Source: an uncultured Propionibacteriaceae bacterium (GTDB taxonomy: Bacteria > Actinomycetota > Actinomycetes > Propionibacteriales > Propionibacteriaceae). Taken from it: a stretch of 64,000 nt of DNA. A model generated the notes under the pieces. It was not told where the DNA came from. It did not search any database and saw only the letters and a list, made by a program, of their open reading frames with translations. Both the position numbers and the translations under genes were made by a program. Shown piece by piece: positions 42,406-52,026 of the stretch. Within the stretch, counting starts at the first letter, position 1, and each line of letters begins with the position of its first letter. Location: the NCBI GenBank assembly GCA_938046585.1, contig CALIWR010000003.1:143972-207971 (forward strand). Direction: 5' to 3'.

Positions 42406-42511
42406 CGAGCCCCGACCGGGGCCCGGCACGCGAGGCGTTGGCCTTGGCGATCCGACTGTCTGCGCGGACCCAGACGGTTCAGCGCCCGGCCATGCCCGGG
42501 CCAGGAGAACC

Positions 42512-43642
42512 ATGACTGATACTCGGCTTCCCGACGGTCTCGCCGCCGACAGCCTGCTCGCCCGTACCGTTGCCCAGATCTTTCCCGCTGATCCGGCCGC
42601 CCAGGCCGCGGCGGCCGAACGTCAACAGATCTTGATCAAACCGGAGGGCTCACTCGGTGAGCTGGAGGCGCTGTCGATCCGGCTGGCTGGGATCAGCGGG
42701 CACATGCCGGCACCAGTCCCGGCCCGCCCCGTGATCGGGCTCTTCGCCGGCGACCACGGGGTGTGGGCGCAAGGAGTCTCGCCGGACCCGCAGCAGATCA
42801 CCGCCCAGATGGCGGTCACGATGGCCGCCGGCGGCGCCGCGATCAACGTCCTCGCCCGCCACATGCAGGCCGAGGTCTGGGTCACCGACATTGGGGTAAG
42901 CACCGAATTGCCGAGTGACACGGGCATTCGTCACCGCTGCGTACGACGCGGCACCGACGACATCTCGAAAGGCCCGGCGATGAGCCTGACCGAAGCGATC
43001 GCCGCGCTGGAGGTTGGCATCACCACCGCCGACGAGGCGGTCGCGCAGGGCGCCGACATCCTGGTCACAGGTGAGATGGGGATCGCCAATACCACCCCGG
43101 CCGCGGCCCTGATCGCCACCTTCACCGGCCGCGACCCGGCTGACGTGACCGGACGCGGGGCCGGCGCCAGCGACGAGCGGCACGCCCACAAGATCACTAT
43201 CGTCCGGCGAGCCCTGGCGGTGAACCGGCCCGACCCCAGCCGCCCGGTCGAGGCGCTCGCCGGCGTCGGCGGGCTAGAACACGCCGCCCTGGCCGGGCTG
43301 ATCCTGGGCGCCGCGGCGCACCGGATCCCCGTGGTGATCGACGGGGTGATCGCCTGTTCCTCGGCGTTGGCCGCAGTCGCGATCGCCCCCGCCGCGCAGG
43401 ACTTCCTAGTCGCCGGGCACGCTGGCGCCGAACCGGGAATCACCGCGGCCCTGGACCTGCTCGGCCTGCCCGCCTTGCTGGACCTGGGTATGCGGCTGGG
43501 GGAGGGGTCCGGCGCGGTGCTGGCGCTGCCGATCGTCCAGGCCGCGGCCCACATCCTGGCCGAGATGGCGACCTTCGAGGACGCGGCGGTGACCGACATC
43601 AAGGTCACCGGCGAGGTCGAGATCCCCGCCCAGGACGCCTGA
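42512..43642 (+). CDS. cobT: Nicotinate-nucleotide--dimethylbenzimidazole phosphoribosyltransferase
   Basis: CobT activates the lower ligand of cobalamin by transferring phosphoribose from nicotinate mononucleotide to dimethylbenzimidazole. The 376-residue chain has the standard length. Landmarks are IKPEGSLGELEALSIRLAGI, IGLFAGDHGVWAQGVSPDPQ near residue 72, ILVTGEMGIANTTPAAALIA, and the C-terminal MRLGEGSGAVLALPIVQAAA with the catalytic glutamate in GEGSGA. AGGAG precedes the ATG by 6 bases. It lies about 105 bases after the riboswitch core and its stop overlaps the cobU start by one base, forming the lower-ligand assembly operon. Confidence 0.96.
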   Translation: MTDTRLPDGLAADSLLARTVAQIFPADPAAQAAAAERQQILIKPEGSLGELEALSIRLAGISGHMPAPVPARPVIGLFAGDHGVWAQGVSPDPQQITAQMAVTMAAGGAAINVLARHMQAEVWVTDIGVSTELPSDTGIRHRCVRRGTDDISKGPAMSLTEAIAALEVGITTADEAVAQGADILVTGEMGIANTTPAAALIATFTGRDPADVTGRGAGASDERHAHKITIVRRALAVNRPDPSRPVEALAGVGGLEHAALAGLILGAAAHRIPVVIDGVIACSSALAAVAIAPAAQDFLVAGHAGAEPGITAALDLLGLPALLDLGMRLGEGSGAVLALPIVQAAAHILAEMATFEDAAVTDIKVTGEVEIPAQDA

Positions 43643-44217
43643 TGCCCGACCAGACCAGCCCACAGCTCGACCGGCCAGCGCGGGTGCTGGTACTGGGCGG
43701 GGCCCGGTCCGGGAAGTCGACCTGGGCCGAGCAGCGGCTGTCCACCCATCCGACGGTCACGTACGTCGCGACCGCGGCCCACGACCCGGACGATCCCGAA
43801 TGGGAGGAGCGGATCCGGATCCACCAGGACCGCCGCCCCGCCAGTTGGCGTACGGTCGAAAGCCTCGACTTGGCAGCGGTGCTGCTGGCTGACGACGATT
43901 CTCCGGTACTGGTCGACTGTCTGGCGGTCTGGCTGGCCCGGGTCTTGCAAGAGGCCGGCGCCTGGGGGATCGAGTCCGCCGCCGGTGAACCGTGGCGCGA
44001 CTACCTGGATCGTCAGATCGAGACACTGCTGGACGGGTTGCGCCGGACCCGCCGGGAGGTGGTGCTGGTCTCCAACGAGGTCGGGCTGAGCGTAGTACCC
44101 GAGACCGCCTCCGGCCGGCTCTACCGCGACCAGCTGGGCCGGCTGAACGCGGCCGTGGCGGCGGTCTGCGACGAGGTCTGGCTGTGCCTGGCCGGAATCG
44201 GCCGCCGGTGGGCGTGA
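43642..44217 (+). CDS. cobU: Adenosylcobinamide kinase / adenosylcobinamide-phosphate guanylyltransferase
   Basis: This bifunctional enzyme phosphorylates adenosylcobinamide and converts it to the GDP derivative used by CobS. The 191-residue chain opens with the P-loop LVLGGARSGKSTWAEQRL near residue 14. It then has TYVATAAHDPDDPEWEERI with the active-site histidine of the RxxxH-type motif in RIRIHQDRRP. VLVDCLAVWLARVL and LVSNEVGLSVVPE follow. These four blocks define CobU/CobP. The start codon overlaps the last base of cobT and the stop overlaps the GTG of cobS, so all three are coupled. Confidence 0.96.
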   Translation: MPDQTSPQLDRPARVLVLGGARSGKSTWAEQRLSTHPTVTYVATAAHDPDDPEWEERIRIHQDRRPASWRTVESLDLAAVLLADDDSPVLVDCLAVWLARVLQEAGAWGIESAAGEPWRDYLDRQIETLLDGLRRTRREVVLVSNEVGLSVVPETASGRLYRDQLGRLNAAVAAVCDEVWLCLAGIGRRWA

Positions 44218-45035
44218 CCGGCCGTCCCCGGGCGCCGGGGCTGGTGGCGGCCTTCGGGTTGTTCTCGGTGATCCCGATGCCGGCCCTGCCGAACGTTGAC
44301 CGGCAGGTTACGGCGCGTGCGATCCGCGCCTTCGGATGGATGGGACTGCTACTCGGGATGGTCGCCGGGCTGATCGTGGCCGGGGTACTGGCCGCCGGCG
44401 CCGGGCCCTGGTTGGCGGCGATCCTGGCATTGGCCTGGCTGACGGCTGCCACCGGCGGTTTCCACCTGGACGGGGTCGCTGACACCGCTGACGGGCTGGC
44501 CTCGCGTAAACCCGCCGATGAGGCGCTGGCCATCATGAAGCGTTCCGACATCGGCCCGATGGGGGTGATCAGCCTGGTCCTGGTACTGCTGGTCGACCTC
44601 GGCTCGCTCGGCAGCCTGGCGACCACCCTGGCCGGGCAGCCGGGGGCCTGGTGGCGGCTTGGGCTGGTGATGCTGCTTGGCCCGAGCATTGGGCGGGCCG
44701 CGATCCTGCTCGCCACCCACCCGTCGCTGCCCTGCGCCCGGCCCGGCGGTTTCGGCTCGCTGGTGGCCGGGGTGACCCCCACCCGTACCGCCGTGGTTCA
44801 GCTCGTAGGGCTCGGCCTGGTATGGGCCGCGGTCGGCTGGGCGGTGGCTGGCCCGGTCGGTACGGCTACCACGGTCGGGGCCGGTGCCGTGGCCCTGGGC
44901 TGGTCCGCGGCCTGGGCCCGGCACCTGGTACGGCGCCTCGGCGGGCTCACCGGCGACTGCTTCGGATCACTGATCGAGACCACTCAAGTCGTCGCCTGGC
45001 TGCTGCTGGCGCTAGCCGTCCCCCGCCTGTGGTGA
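44214..45035 (+). CDS. cobS: Adenosylcobinamide-GDP ribazoletransferase (cobalamin synthase)
   Basis: CobS is the membrane enzyme that joins adenosylcobinamide-GDP and alpha-ribazole to complete cobalamin. The GTG start overlaps the cobU TGA and gives 273 residues beginning TGRPRAPGLVAAFGLFSVIP. The strictly conserved FHLDGVADTADGLASRKPAD, with its aspartate-rich catalytic motif, is near residues 82-101, followed by IMKRSDIGPMGVISLVLVLL. Six to seven hydrophobic segments are present. LTGDCFGSLIETTQVVAWLL forms the typical C-terminus. The 3' end overlaps the convergent phosphatase gene by 24 bases. Confidence 0.95.
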   Translation: MTGRPRAPGLVAAFGLFSVIPMPALPNVDRQVTARAIRAFGWMGLLLGMVAGLIVAGVLAAGAGPWLAAILALAWLTAATGGFHLDGVADTADGLASRKPADEALAIMKRSDIGPMGVISLVLVLLVDLGSLGSLATTLAGQPGAWWRLGLVMLLGPSIGRAAILLATHPSLPCARPGGFGSLVAGVTPTRTAVVQLVGLGLVWAAVGWAVAGPVGTATTVGAGAVALGWSAAWARHLVRRLGGLTGDCFGSLIETTQVVAWLLLALAVPRLW

Positions 45036-45490
45036 CCCGATCCGGCGGCGGACCTGCGCCAGCAACGCTGGCATCGCTGCCTCCGCATCGGCCAGGGTGT
45101 CGGTGAAACCCTCGTCCGGGCCGTACCACGGGTCAATCATCGGATCCCCCGGTGGGCGGCCGGGGATGAAATCCGTCACCAAACGAATATCGGCCTCAGG
45201 GATCATCTGCCGCAGCCAGTTCCGGTGGCTGTCCTCGGCCACCACGAATAGGTCCGTCTCCCGGACGTACTCGGGGCGTATCTTGCGGGCGCGGTGCCCG
45301 TCCGGGTCATACCCGGCGTCGCGCAACACCCGCCGGGCGCGGTGATCGATCGGGTTGCCCTGCTCTTCGCCCGACAGGCCGAAACTCTCGGCCTCCACCT
45401 CAAGCCCGGCCTCGGCCGTACGGCGGGCAAAGACTCGTTCCAGGATCGGAGAGCGGCAGATATTGCCCCAGCAGATGAAGACGACCCGCA

Positions 45491-45491
<1 letters not shown>
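45012..45491 (-). CDS. Low-molecular-weight protein-tyrosine phosphatase
   Basis: This 159-residue cytoplasmic phosphatase starts MRVVFICWGNICRSPILERV. The P-loop CWGNICRS near residues 7-14 is the family's CxGNxCRS active site with nucleophile Cys7. The general-acid aspartate lies in IDPWYGPDEGF near residue 122. The ATG overlaps the stop of the ornithine carbamoyltransferase gene (TGATG), implying co-translation; a long in-frame extension upstream is inside that gene and is not used. Members act on phosphotyrosine of capsule or signalling proteins, or on protein phosphoarginine. Which applies here is not visible, although an arginine gene as partner is suggestive. Confidence 0.93.
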
Positions 45492-46495
<1,004 letters not shown>

Positions 46496-46546
46496 CGTGA
46501 AGCTCCGTTCCGGGTAGGGAAGCCGTCACTCTACCGGCGCGGCGGG

Positions 46547-46740
46547 CATACCAGCGGGCAGAACCTCCGATATGAGGCAGCTGGGCCTACGACTGGCCTG
46601 GATCTGCCGCTGGTGTGCGGCGGTGTAGCGCGCTGCTGCCAGGACCGAACGGCTCGGTTGGCGGTGGCATACCAGCGGGCACACCTTCGGGGCAGGGCTT
46701 CTGGGGCCGCGCCCGGTCCGGTTCTGCCCGCTGTTGTGCA
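46547..46740. repeat. Two intergenic inverted-end elements upstream of the PaiB-like gene
   Basis: Unit 1 (46547-46619) starts GCATACCAGCGGGCAGAACC and ends CTGCCGCTGGTGTGC. Unit 2 (46667-46740) starts GCATACCAGCGGGCACACC and ends GGTTCTGCCCGCTGTTGTGC. In each the ends are imperfect inverted copies. The 293-bp gap 46496-46788 contains these and no gene. Confidence 0.6.
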
Positions 46741-46788
46741 CCGAAACGGTTGTCGGTGGTGGGGGTCGGCCTGCCTACACTTCGCCCT

Positions 46789-47466
46789 ATGTACATCCCC
46801 GGTCATTTCCGGCTACCCGACGACGACATCGCGGCCTTCCTTGCGACGCCGCGGGCGGGTAATCTGGTGACCGTACACGCCGACGGGCCGGCGGCCTCGT
46901 TCGTTCCGTTTTTCTTCGACCCGCAGCGTCGGGTCTTAAGCACCCACCTGGTACGGAACAACCCGCAGGTCTGCGAGCCGATCCTCGGGCCCGGGCTGGT
47001 CATCCTCGACCACACTGACGCGTACGTTTCCCCCCACGACTACGCCACCAACCCGGACCTGCCGAACGTGCCGACCTGGGACTACATCACCGTTCATGCC
47101 CGCGGCCCGGTGACGGTGGACCGGGAACCAGCCGCCGCGCTGCGAGCAGCCCGCGAGCTCACCGAGCACATGAATGACGCCGACACCTTGGACCTGGTCG
47201 GCGAGGCGAAACTCGCCAGGATGAGCCGGGCGATCGTGGCCGTCGACGTACGGGTCGAATCCCTGCTAGGCAAGGCGAAGATGAGTCAGAACCGCCACCC
47301 CGACGACATCGAGAGCCTGATCGTGTCGATGGAACGCCAGGGCAGGACCGAGATGGTCACCTTCCTACGCGAGGTGAGCCTGCCGTACGCCCGACGCCGG
47401 TACGGCATGATCGAGCAGCTTCGCGGCCAGCACCGGGGCCGGATCCGGCTCAGCGCGCCGGACTAA
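46789..47466 (+). CDS. PaiB-type FMN-binding protein (FMN-binding negative transcriptional regulator family)
   Basis: This 225-residue protein matches the PaiB family throughout. It starts MYIPGHFRLPDDDIAAFLAT and has AASFVPFFFDPQRRVLSTHL, RNNPQ in place of the usual RANPQW, VPTWDYITVHARGPVTV and the end SLLGKAKMSQNRHPDDIESL. PaiB was first described as a negative regulator in Bacillus sporulation and protease control, but the fold is a split-barrel flavin-binding domain. The ATG at 46789 was preferred because upstream in-frame starts run into the repeat elements. It is a single gene with no obvious operon partner. Confidence 0.9.
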   Translation: MYIPGHFRLPDDDIAAFLATPRAGNLVTVHADGPAASFVPFFFDPQRRVLSTHLVRNNPQVCEPILGPGLVILDHTDAYVSPHDYATNPDLPNVPTWDYITVHARGPVTVDREPAAALRAARELTEHMNDADTLDLVGEAKLARMSRAIVAVDVRVESLLGKAKMSQNRHPDDIESLIVSMERQGRTEMVTFLREVSLPYARRRYGMIEQLRGQHRGRIRLSAPD

Positions 47467-47652
47467 CGCACCAACAGCCTCTGCACAAGGTCTTCCAGGG
47501 CGTCGCCGGGTAAAACCGGACCCCCCTGTCAGGCTCCGCGGCAGTGTGCCTAAACTCAGCCGTGGCGTCGAAGCCCAGACACGCCGACATCGTGTCCGGC
47601 CCGGCCCAATTTCCACCCCCCATAGGGCTTTGCCCGTGAAAGGCGTCGTTCC

Positions 47653-48504
47653 ATGACTTATCAGTCCAAGATGACCCGACGTAGCCTGCTGTCGACCGCC
47701 GCGGTCGCAGTCCCGGCGATTGGCCTGGTCACCGCCCTCGACGTGACGTCGACACCGAAAGCACACGCCGCGCCCAGCGTCGGCTCATTCGTCAACGCAG
47801 CCCTGTCCTGCCGCGGATGCCCGTACGTCTTCGGTGCGGCCGGTCCCTGGGAGTTCGACTGCTCCGGCCTCATCTACTGGTCGCTGGGGCATATCGGGGT
47901 CAGCTTCCCGCGGACCTCCGGCCAGCAGTACTCCGCCTGCCACCAGATCTCGCGCGACCAGGCCCTCGCGACCTACGGTGCGCTGCTGTGGAAGCCCGGC
48001 CATATCGCCATCTCCCTTGGCGACGGGACCACCATGGAGGCCCGCGACGAGCGCTCCGGCGTGAACGTCTTCAACGCCTACGACATCCACTGGCATGCCG
48101 GTGGGCTGATTCCCAGCATCAGCTACGGCGGTGGTGGTGGCGGCGGTGGTGGCGGCGGCGGCCTGAACGTCGACGGCTACTGGGGCTCGGCGACTACCCG
48201 CCGGCTGCAGGAGGTTCTTGGCACCACGGCCGACGGGGTGGTCTCCAGCCAGGCCGCATCCTGGAAGAGCAAGAACCCCGGCCTGGCCTCCGGCTGGGAG
48301 TGGGTCTCTGATGCCCAGGCCAGCGGCTCGCCGGTGATCAAGGCCCTCCAGTCTAAGGTCGGCGCCGGCGCGGACGGTCTGATCGGCCCGGCCACCATCC
48401 GTGCGATCCAGTCCCACTACGGCACGACCGTCGACGGCTACTTCTCCGAGGGCTCGTCCTGCATTATGGCGATGCAGCGGGCGCTCAACAGCGGCGGCGT
48501 GTAG
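47653..48504 (+). CDS. Secreted NlpC/P60 peptidoglycan hydrolase with peptidoglycan-binding domain
   Basis: This 283-residue exported hydrolase has a Tat-type signal MTRRSLLSTAAVAVPAIGLV ending PKAHA-AP near residue 39. The NlpC/P60 domain follows, with Cys70 in PWEFDCSGLIYWSLGHIG and His117 in KPGHIAISLGDG. The third catalytic residue probably lies in FNAYDIHWHAGG. A run of twelve glycines separates it from a peptidoglycan-binding domain (LNVDGYWGSATTRRLQEVLG, VGAGADGLIGPATIRAIQSH). It should cut the stem peptides of cell-wall muropeptides. The ATG is preceded by GTGAAAGGCG and a strong bidirectional terminator follows. The 186-bp leader shows no riboswitch that I can support. Confidence 0.92.
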   Translation: MTYQSKMTRRSLLSTAAVAVPAIGLVTALDVTSTPKAHAAPSVGSFVNAALSCRGCPYVFGAAGPWEFDCSGLIYWSLGHIGVSFPRTSGQQYSACHQISRDQALATYGALLWKPGHIAISLGDGTTMEARDERSGVNVFNAYDIHWHAGGLIPSISYGGGGGGGGGGGGLNVDGYWGSATTRRLQEVLGTTADGVVSSQAASWKSKNPGLASGWEWVSDAQASGSPVIKALQSKVGAGADGLIGPATIRAIQSHYGTTVDGYFSEGSSCIMAMQRALNSGGV

Positions 48505-48526
48505 GCGGTAGCCCGCTACCAGCCTC

Positions 48527-48559
48527 AGGCTCCCGGCCACCTCGGCCGGGAGCCTTTCT
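48527..48559. terminator. Bidirectional hairpin terminator
   Basis: AGGCTCCCGGCC and GGCCGGGAGCCT form a perfect 12-bp stem around ACCTC, followed by TTTCT. It lies 22 bases after the NlpC/P60 stop and just before the convergent rhomboid stop, so it can serve both genes. Confidence 0.88.
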
Positions 48560-48562
48560 GGT

Positions 48563-49486
48563 TCACAGCAGCATGGCCCGGGCTGCGATCGCCGCCAAGG
48601 TCAGGACCAGCAGCAGTCCGACGCCGGGCCAGGCCCAGCGTTCCCGGATCGTACGGGTGCCCATCAGGAACACTCCGGTCGTGGCCAGGCCTCCGAGTAG
48701 CCCGCCGATGTGGCCTTGCCAGGAAATCCCGGACGCCAGGAAGGTGTAGGCGAGATTCGCGGCCAGCATGATCAGCACGGCCCGGGTGTTGCCTCCGAGC
48801 CGGCGGCTCATCAGCAACACCGCCCCCATGACTCCCCACAGCGCGCCTGAGGCGCCGAGGGTGGCGGTGGTGGGCTGCGAGAACCACATCACCATTGCCG
48901 AACCGGTCAGGGCTGAGACCAGGTAGACGGCCAGGAATCGCCGCCGCCCGAGGATCCGCTCGACCGGCGGGCCGAGGATCAGCAGGCTGATCATGTTGAG
49001 GGCCAGGTGCAGTGATTCGATGTGGACGAAGGCGCTGGTGATCACCTGCCAGACGGCCCCGTCGGCCACCCCCGGCACCCAGGAGGCGCCCGGCTCGAGA
49101 GCGCAGCTGGCCGCGTTAGTGAGTCCGGGGAAGTACTGTTGACCGACGCCAGCCAGGCAGACCCCACGAGGGGTCAGCTGGAGCACGGCGGCTAGCGGTG
49201 AGGCGTACGAACCGGTCAGCAACACCGCGAGCCAGACCACGACGTTGATCCCGATCAGGACCAGCGTGGTACGGCGGGGGTCTCGGCTCGGGTAGCCACC
49301 GAACGGCAGCTGACCCTGCCGGGTCTGCCGGGCCCCGGTACGGGCGCAGTCAGGGCACTGGAAACCGACCGCCGCATCCACCATGCAGGTCGGGCAGATC
49401 GGCCGGCCGCACCGGGAGCAGACGATGTAGGTGAGTGTCGGGTGCCGGTAGCACGCGGCAGCGGTCGGTACGTCGTGGTCGGACAT
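48563..49486 (-). CDS. Rhomboid intramembrane serine protease with N-terminal zinc-ribbon
   Basis: This protein of 307 residues has an N-terminal zinc-binding ribbon, CYRHPTLTYIVCSRCGRPIC followed by CMVDAAVGFQCPDC, typical of actinobacterial rhomboids. Six or seven membrane helices follow. VWQVITSAFVHIESLHLALN gives the first catalytic-region histidine and asparagine. TATLGASGALWGVMGAVLLM contains the nucleophilic serine of GxSG. The catalytic histidine is in ISWQGHIGGLLGGLATT. It cleaves membrane-embedded substrates that cannot be predicted here. The ATG at 49486 is preferred to one codon upstream. It is convergent with the cell-wall hydrolase gene and shares its terminator. Confidence 0.93.
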   Translation of the reverse strand: MSDHDVPTAAACYRHPTLTYIVCSRCGRPICPTCMVDAAVGFQCPDCARTGARQTRQGQLPFGGYPSRDPRRTTLVLIGINVVVWLAVLLTGSYASPLAAVLQLTPRGVCLAGVGQQYFPGLTNAASCALEPGASWVPGVADGAVWQVITSAFVHIESLHLALNMISLLILGPPVERILGRRRFLAVYLVSALTGSAMVMWFSQPTTATLGASGALWGVMGAVLLMSRRLGGNTRAVLIMLAANLAYTFLASGISWQGHIGGLLGGLATTGVFLMGTRTIRERWAWPGVGLLLVLTLAAIAARAMLL

Positions 49487-49536
49487 CACCCCTCCTTTCT
49501 CCCGACCCTACCCAGGCCCTGCGATAGGTCACGACC

Positions 49537-50277
49537 TCAGCAGCGGCTGTCGGCGCGGCTGAGCCACCAGACCCCAGCCGCCCAGCCGAGCCCGGTCAGC
49601 AGCGCCGAGGCCAACAGCAGCGGGGCTACCGTGGCGAAGGTCAGGCTCCCGGCGACGGTGGTCGCAGTGCTGCCCAACGACTGGGTCATGCTGACCAGGG
49701 CCGGCGGGAACAGGTACGCCAGCGGGCTTTGGGATGCGACCAGCCCGAAGGACACCACGCCGCCCAGCAGGGCCACCCCGATCGGGGCCGCGAAATTACG
49801 GACCAGCATCGACAGCAGCGACTGCCAGGCAGCTACCGCCAGCGCCGGGACCACGCTCAACACGGTCGCGACCAGCATCACGACCGGTGGGCTGCCGGGG
49901 ACCCGCAGCGCGGCTCCGACCAGCAACCCGAGGCATACCAGCACGACCTGCATCGCAGCCGCCAGCAGCCCCAGCACGGCAATCTTTGCCAGCAACACCC
50001 TCCCGGGCCGTCGCTGGCTGGTGAGCAGCTGGTTCCAGCCATGGTTGCGGTGCTCGGCGCGCCAGACCGACGAGGCCAGCACTGCCACCCCGAGCGACAT
50101 CAGCAGCAGCCCGTAGAACAGGACCAGCTGGGACCAGTATGAACCCCAGCCGTGGGTCAACACCTCGACATTCTGGGAGTAGTTGAACGCACCCAGCAGG
50201 ACTGACAGGGCAGGGATCACGACGATGACCACCCAGATCTGAGTACGACGTAGCTTGGAGATCTCATTGCGCAGCAT
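49537..50277 (-). CDS. ABC-2 type permease, LanE/LanG-like
   Basis: This 246-residue permease has six hydrophobic segments and begins MLRNEISKLRRTQIWVVIVV. It resembles the MutE/EpiE-type permeases of lantibiotic immunity transporters, notably in VLTHGWGSYWSQLVLFYGLL and VWRAEHRNHGWNQLLTSQRR, which carries the conserved E-H-R-x-x-x-W-N pattern. The paralogous permease gene is 3 bases away and the ATPase overlaps that in turn. Together they form an ATPase-permease-permease operon under the adjacent two-component system. A role in resistance to a membrane-active peptide is inferred from this architecture. Confidence 0.85.
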   Translation of the reverse strand: MLRNEISKLRRTQIWVVIVVIPALSVLLGAFNYSQNVEVLTHGWGSYWSQLVLFYGLLLMSLGVAVLASSVWRAEHRNHGWNQLLTSQRRPGRVLLAKIAVLGLLAAAMQVVLVCLGLLVGAALRVPGSPPVVMLVATVLSVVPALAVAAWQSLLSMLVRNFAAPIGVALLGGVVSFGLVASQSPLAYLFPPALVSMTQSLGSTATTVAGSLTFATVAPLLLASALLTGLGWAAGVWWLSRADSRC

Positions 50278-50280
50278 GGA

Positions 50281-51030
50281 TCAGCCTTCCTGATCAAGAC
50301 GACGGGTGAGGGCCCAGGAGCCGACGAGCAGGGCAGCAGCCCACAGCCCCCAGGGCAGGTAGTGCGGGCTGATCGCGGTAATCCCGGATGAGGAGTAGGT
50401 GTACGGCAGCACCGCGGCGAAACTCCCGTACGGGGTGAGCAGCGCCACTACCGGCGGCAGCAGCATCGAGAACATGGCCAGGAAGCCGCCCAGGACTGCG
50501 ATCCCGATCCCGACGAGTTGGCTCTCGATCCGGGCCGCGAGCCAAAGATGAGCGGCCAGCAGAGCGAGCGTGGTGACGACCATGACGGCTGCGGTGCGGA
50601 CCCAAACGCCGAGGTTAGTGACAGCGGGCATCCCGAGCAGCGCCGGCAGCGCCAGCACCGCCGCCACCTCGATCGCGCGCAGGGCGAGCACGATCGGCGC
50701 CAGGGTGACCCATTTCAGCCGGCACAGTGCACCGCGGGTGACGCCGATCACCGAGGACAGCCGCCAGCCGTTGCCGGCATGCTCGATATCGACGACCCGG
50801 CTAGCCACGATTGCGATCGCGATCGGGGTGAACAGAGCAGTGCCCATCACGTACTGCACCAGGTACGCATCCCAGGCGCCGCCGGGCTGGTTCCAGTACC
50901 TGCGGGCGCTGGCGGAGAACAGGGGCGAGGAGCAGTACAAGACGTTGGCGGCGGTGGTCAGCAGCAGCAGCCAGGTCAGCCGGAGCCGACGCAGTTTGGC
51001 GATCTCGACCCGGATCAAGGTGGCGGTCAC
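50281..51030 (-). CDS. ABC-2 type permease, LanE/LanG-like, second subunit
   Basis: This 249-residue permease starts at a GTG overlapping the ATPase stop by 4 bases and begins TATLIRVEIAKLRRLRLTWL. It has about six hydrophobic segments. AYLVQYVMGTALFTPIAIAI and RVVDIEHAGNGWRLSSVIGV carry the same E-H-x-G-x-x-W-R pattern as its neighbour, showing that the two permeases are paralogues. The chain ends with ALLVGSWALTRRLDQEG. With the second permease it should form the heteromeric membrane part of a LanFEG-like exporter. Substrate remains unknown. Confidence 0.85.
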   Translation of the reverse strand: MTATLIRVEIAKLRRLRLTWLLLLTTAANVLYCSSPLFSASARRYWNQPGGAWDAYLVQYVMGTALFTPIAIAIVASRVVDIEHAGNGWRLSSVIGVTRGALCRLKWVTLAPIVLALRAIEVAAVLALPALLGMPAVTNLGVWVRTAAVMVVTTLALLAAHLWLAARIESQLVGIGIAVLGGFLAMFSMLLPPVVALLTPYGSFAAVLPYTYSSSGITAISPHYLPWGLWAAALLVGSWALTRRLDQEG

Positions 51031-51935
51031 AGCAGGCCCTCCCGCCCGGTCAGGCCGATAAAGACGTCCTCCAGGCTGCGCTGCTGGCGCCGTACCTCCC
51101 AGATCGGCACTTGCGCGGCGCACAGGTGCGCGATCGTGGCCGCGACCGTGGGCTGGTCTAACCCCTGCAACAGCAGCCCGTCGGCGACCGTGGTCGGGTT
51201 GAGCCGCTGCAGCACCTGGATGGCGCGGGGCGCGTCGGGAGTCCGGACTAGCACGTCCGGCAGCCGCCGGTCAAAAAGTTGTTCGAGGCTGCCCTGGAAC
51301 AGCAGCTGGCCGCGGTTCAGGATCCCGATTACCGACGCCATCCGCTCCACCTCCGACAGCAGGTGGCTGGAGACCATCACGGTACGGCCTTCCTCGCGGG
51401 CCAGCCAGACCAGCAGGTCGCGGATTTCCTCGATGCCGGCCGGGTCGAGCCCGTTGGTCGGCTCATCCAAGATCAACAGCTGCGGGTCACGGACCAGCGC
51501 CATCGCGATCCCGAGCCGCTGTTTCATGCCCAGGCTGTAGTTGCGGACCAGCTTGTCCAGCTGCTGTTCCATCCGCACCAGCCGGACCGCCCGGGAGACG
51601 GCCTGGTCGGAGGCGTCCAGGGTCCGCTGCACGATCCGGAGGTTTTCCCGGCCGGTGAGGTGCCCGTACGCGGAGAGGTTTTCGATCAGCGAGCCGATTC
51701 GGCCCAGCAGCTGGTGACGGGTCTCGCGCCGCATCGGCTGGCCGAAGATTTCCACCTCGCCGGCGCTGGGGGTGATCAGCGACAGCAGGATCTTCATGGT
51801 GGTGGTTTTGCCGGAGCCGTTCGGGCCGAGGAAGCCGTACACGCAGCCGGCTGGGATCTGCAGGTCGAGGTTCTGCACGACCGCAGTGGTGCCGTACCGC
51901 TTCGTGAGCTGACGGGTGATGACGACGTGGTTCAT
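51027..51935 (-). CDS. ABC transporter ATP-binding protein, LanF/BcrA-like
   Basis: This 302-residue ATPase starts MNHVVITRQLTKRYGTTAVV. Walker A is GFLGPNGSGKTTTMKILLSL near residue 36, the signature YSLGMKQRLGIAMALVRDP near 135 and Walker B LLILDEPTNGLDPAGIEEI near 158. The YSLGMKQR form is typical of BcrA/LanF/NatA ATPases that serve drug and bacteriocin resistance pumps. The C-terminal domain of about 90 residues has the usual QRSLEDVFIGLTGREG end. The ATG at 51935 gives the family-normal start; the frame is open upstream but overlaps the response-regulator region. The permease start overlaps its stop. Confidence 0.9.
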   Translation of the reverse strand: MNHVVITRQLTKRYGTTAVVQNLDLQIPAGCVYGFLGPNGSGKTTTMKILLSLITPSAGEVEIFGQPMRRETRHQLLGRIGSLIENLSAYGHLTGRENLRIVQRTLDASDQAVSRAVRLVRMEQQLDKLVRNYSLGMKQRLGIAMALVRDPQLLILDEPTNGLDPAGIEEIRDLLVWLAREEGRTVMVSSHLLSEVERMASVIGILNRGQLLFQGSLEQLFDRRLPDVLVRTPDAPRAIQVLQRLNPTTVADGLLLQGLDQPTVAATIAHLCAAQVPIWEVRRQQRSLEDVFIGLTGREGLL

Positions 51936-52026
51936 GGCTATCGACTTTGGCGCCGCGCCCGTACGCCCGACATCGGTCCGGGGCATGGTTTCAGACGTGA
52001 TACCGGGGTATGACCTGGTCGCCGAG

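Noticed and set aside
47467..47652. A c-di-AMP (ydaO-type) riboswitch before the NlpC/P60 gene, as is common in actinobacteria
   Set aside because: GGGTAAAACCGG and CCCCCCTGTCAGG are present, but I could not fit the conserved ydaO core. A covariance-model search would decide.
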